A DNA stretch of 64,000 bases, from positions 248,001 to 312,000 of the forward strand of contig AP026153.1 of the NCBI GenBank assembly GCA_030295235.1, written 5' to 3'. The notes under the pieces were generated by a model. It was given only the letters and a program-made list of their open reading frames with translations. It searched no databases and was not told the origin of the DNA. Positions 41,664 to 50,430 of this stretch are shown piece by piece (position 1 is the first letter of the stretch; each line of letters begins with the position of its first letter). This DNA comes from Fistulifera solaris. Taxonomy: Eukaryota; Bacillariophyta; Bacillariophyceae; Naviculales; Stauroneidaceae. The position numbers and the translations under genes are program-made.

Positions 41664-43160
41664 ATGCGAATGAATAGCGCTTACAAACTTGGAGTGGGTT
41701 TGTGTTTCTTGGTAGTGTATTCAATTTGGGCGAGCTATCAATTTGCACTTTCTTACCCGGGGCGAGAGAAACTACGAAGTGCGAAGGCATGGACTAGCGA
41801 TCTTACGCCGTTCTTCACGGTGGAAGAAGTTCATGAAATAAGAAGATCGGGTATTGATTTTGTGAAAGGAAGCAACAGTGAAGTCGTAACAAACAACTGG
41901 CCGAGCTGGAGAAATGAAACGATTCAGATTCGGCCGATGCTGGAATTTATCAATGAACTCTTGCTCGATTCGAATACTACGTACACCGAAACGAGAGAAC
42001 GAGACAGCAAACAGAGATACATGTTTGCTGAGACGCCGTATGTTGTTAGTAGCACAGGTGTGTGTACGAGCAAAATTTTGAGAAGAAAGAATGTCGGAGG
42101 TCAGATAAAACACCGACTTTTGCCCGTTGAGGGCTTGATAAATGAGGCGATCCAACTATTGACGACTTCCCGGGAGAAAGAGCGTGAAAAGAGATGGGCG
42201 CAACTGGATAAGCTGCTGATACAGAAGAAGTATAGCTTTCCTTTCTTGGCATTCTTTGGAGATCACAATTCTTGCGACTATCACAATTACCGGGACAAAA
42301 ACAACGTTTCGTACAGTCTCCCTCTATTTACGTTCGGCGTCAAAGGAAACGAGCTGGGTTGTTGGAATGGATTTCCTATGCCAAGTTACAAAATGATTCG
42401 CGATTCAAAGAAGGCGTCCAAAGATTGGGATGCTACTTTCCGGGATCGCGACTTTAATTATCCGTGGCATACGAAAATTCCCAAGGTTGCTTGGCGGGGC
42501 AGTCTCTCAGATGTGAATGCCGCTTTGAATGGTGAGACTCCCAGAAGCAAGCTGGTTGCGTTGGCCAATGAGGCGTTCAACAAAACACATCTCTTTGACG
42601 TCGGGTTCACGAGCGACAACCATTTCGACTTTTTTGATTTTTCGTCGCCGGATCTTCTTATAAAAGAACCTATCCGACCCTTTGAAGAATTGCAGCAGTT
42701 CATGGCTATTGTTGACATTGATGGTAACGCTTGGAGTTCTCGGTTTCCAACACAACTTTGCTTGAATAGCGTGAGTCTAAAAGTCGAGCCGCGCTATTCG
42801 GATTATTTCGTCGGATCGCAAGCCAAGCCAGGTGTCCATTATATATCGATCAAGCGAGATTTGTCCGACTTACTGGAAAAGACACTTTGGGTGGTGCTCC
42901 ACCCGAAAGAGAGTCGACGCATTGTCGCAAATGCGCGGAAATGGTGCCGACAGCACATGGTTTGGAAGTCGCTGGCTCGCGACATGCTGGATATTTGGGA
43001 GAAGTATGTTACGTGGTTGAATGAGCAAGATCCAATTTGGTCTGACACTTGGAAAAAGCAATGGAAGATATGGGACCGACCATCCTCCTCTTTCCGGCCA
43101 TTAGAAATCACGCAGGAACTATCCATTGACACTCTTGCGGGAGAGTTTCCAAGCTCGTAG
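41664..43160 (+). CDS. GT90-like (CAP10) glycosyltransferase, tandem copy 1
   Basis: Type II Golgi/ER membrane enzyme. The anchor (LGVGLCFLVVYSIWASYQF) is followed by a lumenal domain of about 460 residues. Its C-terminal half has the Glyco_transf_90/CAP10 pattern: KVAWRGSL, TPRSKLVALANEAF, VDIDGNAWSSRFPTQLCLNS, SLKVEPRYSDYF, KPGVHYISIKRDLSDLLEK and a helix around IVANARKWCRQHMVW. The family includes xylosyl- and glucosyltransferases; the substrate here is unknown. Several potential N-glycosylation sites are present (NNVS, NTTY). The gene next door is a close tandem duplicate. The frame is intact and intronless. Confidence 0.82.
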   Translation: MRMNSAYKLGVGLCFLVVYSIWASYQFALSYPGREKLRSAKAWTSDLTPFFTVEEVHEIRRSGIDFVKGSNSEVVTNNWPSWRNETIQIRPMLEFINELLLDSNTTYTETRERDSKQRYMFAETPYVVSSTGVCTSKILRRKNVGGQIKHRLLPVEGLINEAIQLLTTSREKEREKRWAQLDKLLIQKKYSFPFLAFFGDHNSCDYHNYRDKNNVSYSLPLFTFGVKGNELGCWNGFPMPSYKMIRDSKKASKDWDATFRDRDFNYPWHTKIPKVAWRGSLSDVNAALNGETPRSKLVALANEAFNKTHLFDVGFTSDNHFDFFDFSSPDLLIKEPIRPFEELQQFMAIVDIDGNAWSSRFPTQLCLNSVSLKVEPRYSDYFVGSQAKPGVHYISIKRDLSDLLEKTLWVVLHPKESRRIVANARKWCRQHMVWKSLARDMLDIWEKYVTWLNEQDPIWSDTWKKQWKIWDRPSSSFRPLEITQELSIDTLAGEFPSS

Positions 43161-43529
43161 TTGAGTCACTATTTCTCTTTTTACGTTGACTCCAATAAGC
43201 TGTCATAAACATGAAAAAAGTTTTCCAGAAAGATGAACGATCGATTGGTATCAATGGCAATGAGCAGCGATGAGCAATGAGACGATTATGGTTACTTAAA
43301 GTTTCTGCAGAATGTGAGTACCGTAAACCGTGAGTTTAGTTTCTGCGGAATATGACATATGACGCAAGCCTTGCCTTATTATAACCGATGATGAATATGA
43401 TGACGCACATTATTTGTTGTTTTTCTGTTTTTTTTTGGTGTTGCCCACCTTATTTTCGTTCTTCTTTTGTTATTGATTAGCATCTCGCCATCAATAAATC
43501 ATCCAGCTCCGAGTATACAAGCACAACAG
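43161..43529. other. Spacer between tandem GT90 genes
   Basis: About 370 bp; AT-rich with a T8 run near 43430. Nothing else is seen. Confidence 0.4.
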
Positions 43530-45116
43530 ATGAGAATTTATATCACTGTTACCTTTGCAGCAGGAGCGAGCTTTGTTTCATTCTTTTCGCTATGGAAGAG
43601 TCATCAACTTCTTATAAGCCATGCGTCTTTGCAAAGCATGGCTCTGCGCAGTGCGAGCGGTGCTTTCCATCCGGTCACAAGAAATTTCACTCAGCTCGGT
43701 AATGATCTGGCTCCGTTTCTAACGGCTGAAGAGATCAGCAGAATAAAAGAGTCTGATATATCTTTCGTGAGAAATGAGGTTGCTGGCAACATTTGGCCGA
43801 GTTGGAAAAACGGCACCATTCAAATACAGCCGATGCTTGATTTCATTCATCGGCTTCTCATCGACCCAAGTAATACCTATACGGAAACAAGAGAAATAAG
43901 CCTTTTGCAAAGAGAAATGTTTATGGAGACACCGTATGTTATCAGTCAATCCGGTCTCTATTGCAGTAGTTCGTTGAAGAAAAGGAACATGGGATTTCAG
44001 CAACGCAACCGGCTGATGCCCGTCGAAGGCTTGATGAATGAGGCCTTAAAATTATTTCACTCGTCTCAAAAAGGGGAGCGTCGAGCAAAATGGGCTCAAC
44101 TGGATAAACTGTTGAAGCGGGGCCGGAGTTTTCCTTTTCTGATTTACGCTGGAGATCACAAATCATGCGGATACCACAACTATAAAGACGAGAACAATGT
44201 TTCACAAAGCATTCCTTTGTTTACCTTTGGTGTGAAGGCAAAAACGCTTGGTTGTTGGAATGGATTTCCTATCGCCAGCTATAAAATGATACGTGATTCA
44301 AAGCGCACAATGCAAGATTGGGACAAACAATTTGAGGAAATGGATAATCGCTATTTATGGCACAAAAAGCTACTCAAACTTGCGTGGCGGGGTAGTCTTA
44401 CGGACCGTAGTGCCCTAAGAGACCTTGGTCGTGTCGATGGAGTGACACCGAGAATGAAGCTTGTTTCATTGGGAAATCACGACTATAACAATACGCAACT
44501 GTTTGACGTCGGGTTTGCGAGTACCCATAACTTCGCGAAGAACAATGTTTCATCGCTTGATTATCCAACGAAAGGACCTATCATTCCCTTTGCGGAAATG
44601 CAACGTTACATTGCGATCATTGACATTGATGGGAATGGCTGGAGTTCTCGATTTCCAACACAGCTTTGTTTGAACAGTGTGAGTCTGAAAGTCGAGCCCC
44701 GCTATCCGGACTATTTTGTCGAATTGCAAGTCAAACCTGGAGTACATTATATCCCAATTAAGGCGGACTTGTCTGATTTATTGGAAAAGACCCTTTGGGT
44801 GATACTTCACCCGAAAGAGAGTCAGCAGATTGTTGCGAACGCGCGGAAATGGTGCCGCGAGCACATGGTTTGGAAGTCGCTCGCTCACGACATGCTGGAT
44901 ACTTGGGAGAAATACGTCATATTTTTGAATGAACACGATCCAACTTGGTTTGACACTTGGGATAAGCAATGGAAGGTATGGAAGCGTCGAGACTTACCTT
45001 ACGAATTGCTGCGACCATTCAAACGGACGGATAATGGTCCTCTTCGTTTTCGGCCCGTCAAAGTCAGTCCGGAACTCAAAGGCTTCCTCCTCGGCATAGT
45101 TATGAAGTATTCGTGA
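43530..45116 (+). CDS. GT90-like (CAP10) glycosyltransferase, tandem copy 2
   Basis: Tandem paralogue of the preceding gene, in the same orientation about 370 bp downstream. The ATG at 43530 starts a membrane anchor (MRIYITVTFAAGASFVSFF). The lumenal domain shares nearly identical blocks with copy 1: IDIDGNGWSSRFPTQLCLNS, SLKVEPRYPDYF, KPGVHYIPIKADLSDLLEK. Differences include a longer loop after AWRGSL and a C-terminal insertion around RRDLPYELLRPFKRT. An upstream in-frame extension lacks an ATG. 528 residues; the frame is intact. The duplication looks recent in the C-terminal half and older in the N-terminal part. Confidence 0.82.
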   Translation: MRIYITVTFAAGASFVSFFSLWKSHQLLISHASLQSMALRSASGAFHPVTRNFTQLGNDLAPFLTAEEISRIKESDISFVRNEVAGNIWPSWKNGTIQIQPMLDFIHRLLIDPSNTYTETREISLLQREMFMETPYVISQSGLYCSSSLKKRNMGFQQRNRLMPVEGLMNEALKLFHSSQKGERRAKWAQLDKLLKRGRSFPFLIYAGDHKSCGYHNYKDENNVSQSIPLFTFGVKAKTLGCWNGFPIASYKMIRDSKRTMQDWDKQFEEMDNRYLWHKKLLKLAWRGSLTDRSALRDLGRVDGVTPRMKLVSLGNHDYNNTQLFDVGFASTHNFAKNNVSSLDYPTKGPIIPFAEMQRYIAIIDIDGNGWSSRFPTQLCLNSVSLKVEPRYPDYFVELQVKPGVHYIPIKADLSDLLEKTLWVILHPKESQQIVANARKWCREHMVWKSLAHDMLDTWEKYVIFLNEHDPTWFDTWDKQWKVWKRRDLPYELLRPFKRTDNGPLRFRPVKVSPELKGFLLGIVMKYS

Positions 45117-45396
45117 TTCCTAAGTCGTGACTCCCTTTTGGCAGGATTGCTTGTTTTTTGTTTAGTCTATCAGTACCGGAATGGTATTTTACAACTAGTG
45201 CTAACATAGATTTTTAATACCGCTCGACATCGATTGCTCTATTGACGAGTGACGATGCTTTCGGTCACAATGGCGGTCTCACGATGTCCAACTTACTTGA
45301 AATTGAAAAAGATTGCTATTGCAGTTATAAGGAAAACAACAAAGTGACTTGGACTTCTCTAAAAGAACAAGTTATTATCGGACTTCCTCGCACATC

Positions 45397-45745
45397 ATGG
45401 CTCGTTCTAAGCAAACAAAAAGCTCGGACGGAAAGCACCGTAAGGAGACGAAAGAGGAGCGACGAATTCGTCTCGAGAAACAAGAAGAGGCTCGACAGGT
45501 ACGACTGATCAAGTGCCGAGAAGTGTTGCAAACTGTGATCCGGTGCTTTCGTCTTTGCTCACGCTGCTTTGCAATTCCTTCAGGCATGTTTTAAGCTGCT
45601 TCCGTGGGCCGGAGGTCTTGTCGTAGCCGCCATGATTGCCTTTGCCTTGTATGTTCGATCCGTGCCTCCAAGGCCAGTGATCAATCCAGCTTCGAATATG
45701 GCCACTTCCACGAGTCGCTTTGATCCGGAATTTTTGCAGCAATGA
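45397..45745 (+). CDS. 87-residue single-TM protein, two exons
   Basis: Exon 1 (45397-45498) encodes MARSKQTKSSDGKHRKETKE and a basic helix ending EEARQ. An 85-bp intron (45499-45583, GTACGA..TTCAG) joins in phase 0 to exon 2 (45584-45745): one hydrophobic segment (LLPWAGGLVVAAMIAFALYV) and a short polar tail ending FDPEFLQQ. A positive N-terminus with a single anchor suggests an ER or mitochondrial tail-anchored-like protein. No family is recognised. Confidence 0.6.
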
Positions 45746-46037
45746 ACCGACCGATTCCCGTTGCTAAAGAGAATCCGTCGGAGGCATCGGATAGTGCCGA
45801 AACGATTGAACTATGATGATTTTGTTTGGTCGTTCGTGATTTGCAAGAAAAAAGTTGAATACATGTGTGCGTTTCTTCTAAAGTGCACGTTAAAAAGGTC
45901 TATAATGAGGGAGTAATTGCAATCAATTCTTCACCCGCTTCTGAGCTTTCTACATCGTTAAGTTCTCATGATTTCTCGACGGATCGCGTCGTCAGATGGA
46001 GACACGCTTTCTCCTATATAGAAGCTTTATACACAAC

Positions 46038-46634
46038 CTATCTTGCTTCGATCAACTTCGTAAGCGGAATTCGATTTTCAATCGTCTCGCGTGCATTCCG
46101 AAGCTTGTATCCAGCCACTGCTAAACTGCCATCGTGAATCCATCCGATACCCATCAAGAGTGACAAAAATGGAAACAACGCAAAAAAGTCCCTGCATGTA
46201 CATTTCTCCGGACATGATGGCCAAAACACGGTCAAAAGAGATATAGCAACCACTATCGTCATACACCCTGCTACGACGTCGGGCCATCCCATTTTGACCT
46301 TCCATTGCTTACACAGGGCCATTTTGCCAAGCACACCGACAAGAGCTACTGCCACGAGTATGTTGTATCTCCATACTTGAGCAGAAAACGCGTTCACACA
46401 AGTATGAGCATCCATAGCTTTATCTACTTTCCAAATAGGATTTGCGATCAGGTTTTGGTCTAGAGGCTTTGCTCTTAATTTGAGGGAGAATAATGAAACA
46501 AATGGTGAAAGAACGGCATAACGTATTAGAAAAGACTCGCGTGAGCGCCAACGCAAACGCACAGAAGTGACGCCTTTTAAAAAGTTATGCCGATACCTGC
46601 TGTGACGACAGCGAGTACAGTTCTGAAATATCAT
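46038..46634 (-). CDS. Probable four-TM membrane protein
   Basis: A 198-residue frame with hydrophobic segments near residues 38-52 (LIRYAVLSPFVSLFSL), 90-108 (YNILVAVALVGVLGKMAL), 118-137 (DVVAGCMTIVVAISLLTVFW) and 148-172 (FFALFPFLSLLMGIGW). A Cys-rich loop (SCPEKCTCRD) precedes the last. An alternative start at 46415 would give 125 residues without the first segment. The start at 46634 lies only 19 bp past the stop of the TLDc-like gene on the same strand, which is tight for separate transcripts. No homologue is recognised. Topology resembles the protein at 38445-39215. Confidence 0.5.
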   Translation of the reverse strand: MIFQNCTRCRHSRYRHNFLKGVTSVRLRWRSRESFLIRYAVLSPFVSLFSLKLRAKPLDQNLIANPIWKVDKAMDAHTCVNAFSAQVWRYNILVAVALVGVLGKMALCKQWKVKMGWPDVVAGCMTIVVAISLLTVFWPSCPEKCTCRDFFALFPFLSLLMGIGWIHDGSLAVAGYKLRNARETIENRIPLTKLIEAR

Positions 46635-46653
46635 CTATTTCACTTCAAGACCG

Positions 46654-47662
46654 CTAATACAAAGCCAATGGCTCGGCATCAGTAAACGGAATGTATTCAT
46701 CTTTCCCATAAACTCCGTGATAGACACGTAATGTCTTTAACTGAACTGAGGCATCTTTACCAAAGAGAGAGTTACCGCCGTCCGGCATTCGTTCAAAATA
46801 AGATCCCAATTTCGAACGCGCTAGTTTCGGATTATCTTTGGAAAGAGGAATGACCAAGGAATCGGCTCCAAACGATGGACCGGATTCTGGATTATCAACT
46901 GTACAACGAATCATAAAGCTGAATGAGAAAACATATATAATCAAACAACACAAGTGCGATATCATCACGAACCTTGTGCAAATGAAGCACCGCCTACTTT
47001 TTTCAGCTTAATCCATCGATTTCCTTGACGCTGAAAGAGAAAGGCGGCAATGGATCCCCGCGCCTCTCCGTATCCCACCCAACCTTTCGGATTGTATCCA
47101 CCCGCTTGTATCCCCAATCGACTTTCACAATAGACTAAACCACCCCCTTGTTTGTCGACGGCAGCGTGAAATTTCACCGGATCCCATCCATCCCGGTTGG
47201 CATCATACGTGAGACGCAATCCTCGCTTCTCCAAGTTGGTCTTTCGGAGTAGGGGACGTAGATAGGCCATTTCCGAGTTGTCCGTTTCGACAGGTTCGAC
47301 GTCAAAGTCCGTGGTGGTAGCAGGATACTGTTCGAAACAACAAGATTGAGTGGAAACAGAAAGAAAGGGCTTTGTACTAAGGCCACACCGACACACACCT
47401 GCTCGGGAAATCGGTTCTCATCAAATCGTTTCAGTCCCAAGGGCGATTCTTCCGGCTTTCCGAAAAATACGGTAAATATTTTCTCCACCAAATCGGGTTC
47501 TTCTTCCACCGGAACTTGTTTCGCTGGTTCTTCGGGTTGATTTTTGTTGGGAAAAAAGAAATTCAGACGACTCCTCGACGGTTGCGGCTGCTTTTGTGAG
47601 GGTACAAATGCCTCGCTGAAACGCAGCAGAATAATCAATACAAGAGGGATTCGAGTGAACAT
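46654..47662 (-). CDS. TLDc-like domain protein with plastid presequence, three exons
   Basis: Exons 47662-47399, 47327-46969 and 46918-46654, with introns of 71 bp (47328-47398) and 50 bp (46919-46968, GTGATG..TTCAG), give 295 residues in frame. The N-terminus MFTRIPLVLIILLRFSEAF|VPS is a diatom-type plastid presequence. The central and C-terminal parts resemble a TLDc domain: LRLTYDANRDGWDPVKFHAA, GGGLVYCESRLGIQAGGYNP, GSIAAFLFQ, then GPSFGADSLVI. TLDc proteins are linked to oxidative-stress protection and, in animals and fungi, to V-ATPase regulation; a plastid member is unusual. The 50-bp intron is inferred from frame and homology and is the weakest point. Confidence 0.7.
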
Positions 47663-47923
47663 TATAGCTCAGTACATGAAAGAGGTTGTGTTCGAATGAG
47701 TTGCGCGTCGTCCACTTTTGTCATGGTCGCATTTTTCTCGATGATTTCGACGACTTGAAGAGGGATCCTATTTTTTTTTATTAATAAGAGGGATCCGACT
47801 GCCGATTGAATACCACTACGATACATTTGAAATATTATTGCATTCGATGTCAGTCACGCCGGTTTTATTCACGCCAACCAGAATGCTAGCGTAAATGTTT
47901 CAAAGGCTTATAGATCTAATAAG

Positions 47924-49797
47924 TTAATCTTTCATGTGCTGAATAAATGGACAACGCGTGGGTTGTTTCTTGGCCTTGCGTTGCTTGTGTTTCTGCATCT
48001 TCACCAACGTCACGAAGCAAAGAAAGAACTGAAGAAAGCCTCCCACGCCCAGTACACTCTCGGGGCTCGTCTTCGCTTTCACGGAGGTATCGAGGCAGAA
48101 ACGAATGATCATGTACAACAAGATAGCGCCAGTCACCTTGAGAGCAGCTGACACTTGCTTTTTCTGGCGACGGGGCTTGGCTAGAACGGGCTCGGGAACA
48201 AAGGCACTCCGCGACACGGACGCGACCGAGCTATCGAAACTTCTGGACCACGAGCTATAGCTTCCCTGCAGACTCAAATCATCCAGGTTGTCCGTGTAGC
48301 TACCATTGAAGTTGTAGAGATCATCCGGAGAATTGCAACTAAACTCCGTCGCCACGCCATAGTCGAATTGACTGGGAAACTCGTTGGGGCTTGCGGATGG
48401 ACCGGAATTCGATTCATTGGCAAACTGCTGTGCTCTTTTCAAGACGTGTTCAACATCAGAGGCGGTAGGTGTCTCCGGTTCCTCTTTGACCACTGCCATT
48501 GGCATACCCTTCTCTCGCACAGCCGTTGACACTCTTAGCGAAGACGAGGACTTGTCCAAAAGTGTGCGGATGCGAGGATTGGCAAGAATTTGCTTACTGA
48601 TACCAATCATGTATCGAGCTTCACATGATTCTGGGATTGCGATCAGTATTTCGCCGTGTGTGATTCCCATGCTTGCACTGTTTCCACTCGCCATGACAGA
48701 CAAGTTGGTGTACTCCTTCGATCGTCGACGGGGCCGGACGAGACCAATGTATTGCTGCGAACCTAGGGCTTTTTCGGTAGCGTTTGCGGGAATCAAATGA
48801 AGGATATCTCCGATCGTGGTGACCGATGGTGGGAAGAAGATTTGTATGAGCTCGAAAATCTTTGCTTTCGGCTGTAAGAGCAACAAGAAAACCTTGATGA
48901 GCGGTTCGTCCGTGATCGAATCCTTGACCGTGTCCCTAGCATGGACGGCACTGAACTTCTTTTTCCAGACAAACTGATTCGAGGCTCCTTGATTCGAATA
49001 GAGGAAGCTTTCGAGGAGCGACGATTTTTCCCATCCGCGGTCGCAGTGTTTCTAGCAGGCTTATCCCGCGGCGAGCTTTTGAGAGAGAACGATCGGATAG
49101 ATCCAATGGGCGATGGCGCAGTCTCGCGTCGAGAGTCATCCTTAGCGGGAGGAGTTTGATAAGACGTCTGCTGAGTGACATCTTTCGTGGGCGTGACCGC
49201 CATTCCGATGGGCTCTCGAGACTTGGTAGGCAATGAGGATGTAATCTCGCGATTGCGCATATGAAGCTCGACACCACCTTTCCTGTCGTGAGATATCTCC
49301 GAAGTAATTGGTACGAATGATGTCAGAGAGCCGTGGGCAGAGAGTTCTTCATTGTCCGCATTGTTTTTGTTATAGGTGGCTACCGTCCTGAAAAGATGGT
49401 CGTCAATCAGATCCTTCTCTACTAGATCATTATTTTCTGCTGTCGGAAGACCGTAGAGATGTTCGTCATCGCTATCGACAGTAGAGGACGTTGGTGATGG
49501 CTTGGGAGAAGCAGACAGCCCGGGGGAAATAAGGTTGTTGCTATTGATGAATGGTGATGGCTCGATACCCAAAGGAGTGGCGCTGATTGCGGTATACTGG
49601 TGTTTGTTTCTCCCACCCGTTCTTCGTAGCGTAGGAGATATTCGTTGAAAGAAGTTTTGGGGGCTGTGGGGGCTCACTAAAGGGACGTAATCCGCTGAAT
49701 GACCTGGCTTGCGAATGCCCAGATTGCCCTCATTCTCGAGAAGATCTACGGTCGAGGGAACGTTCGATGCAGCCGTGTCTCTCTTGCGACGAATCAT
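47924..49797 (-). CDS. Ser-rich protein with C-terminal membrane hairpin, function unknown
   Basis: About 625 residues. The first ~300 are Ser/Thr/Pro-rich and low in structure. A conserved-looking block follows (DEPLIKVFLLLLQPKAKIFE, FFPPSVTTIGDILHLIPANA), then a second polar stretch, and near the C-terminus two hydrophobic segments (VTGAILLYMIIRFCLD; GVGGFLQFFLCFVTLV) with a basic tail. The two halves lie in different frames that join when the T run at 48960-48964 is lengthened by one base. The ATG is at 49795-49797. No family is recognised; possibly a tail-anchored stramenopile protein. Confidence 0.62.
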
Positions 49798-50430
49798 CTT
49801 TAGCTGTCAGCTCGTATGCGAAATAAGGCTGAAGGAGCGCTTTATGTATTTTATGATCACTTTCACGGTGTGAGAATGGATGCTCCTTTTTGAGTGAAGC
49901 GTTCGAAAGGTGTTGGGGTGGCGTTTTGATTGATTTGAATGGACTTTTCAAAATTGGCTGTTTGCTTCGTGGAAGACCTCGTCTACTTCTTACATAGGGG
50001 CCGGCCTGCTCGAAAGTCCATAAATACAGGGTTTGAAAATAAGCAGCTATGTAGATCATCATAACAAAGGAAGAACGGTTTATGGTTTACAATCAAAGCG
50101 TGAGAACCAAACCCTTAATCGCACAACGTCACACTATCGACCAACCTGTATATCTTCGAAGCTGCAACCGGTACATCGTACTGTCTGGTGCAGTGTGGAA
50201 CACGTCACTTGTCACACGCACGTATGTGACTCATGACTCAGTATTCCCGAACACTAGTGACTTTACTTCATACAGTACTCCGTACCTGGTACCTGGTGGA
50301 TGGTAGACTAAGAATTTGTAGAAATCGAAGCAAGGCACTAGGTCTATAGATAGATTGAATTGTCAAAATAATTTAATACTTTTTTGTTATACCATTTGAC
50401 GCTTGAAAGCGTGGCCCTAGAAATTTAGGT
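49798..50430. other. Intergenic, tandem minus-strand genes
   Basis: About 630 bp. It includes CAGTACTCCGTACCTGGTAC near 50272, part of a dispersed GTAC-centred word. No gene is supported. Confidence 0.4.
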
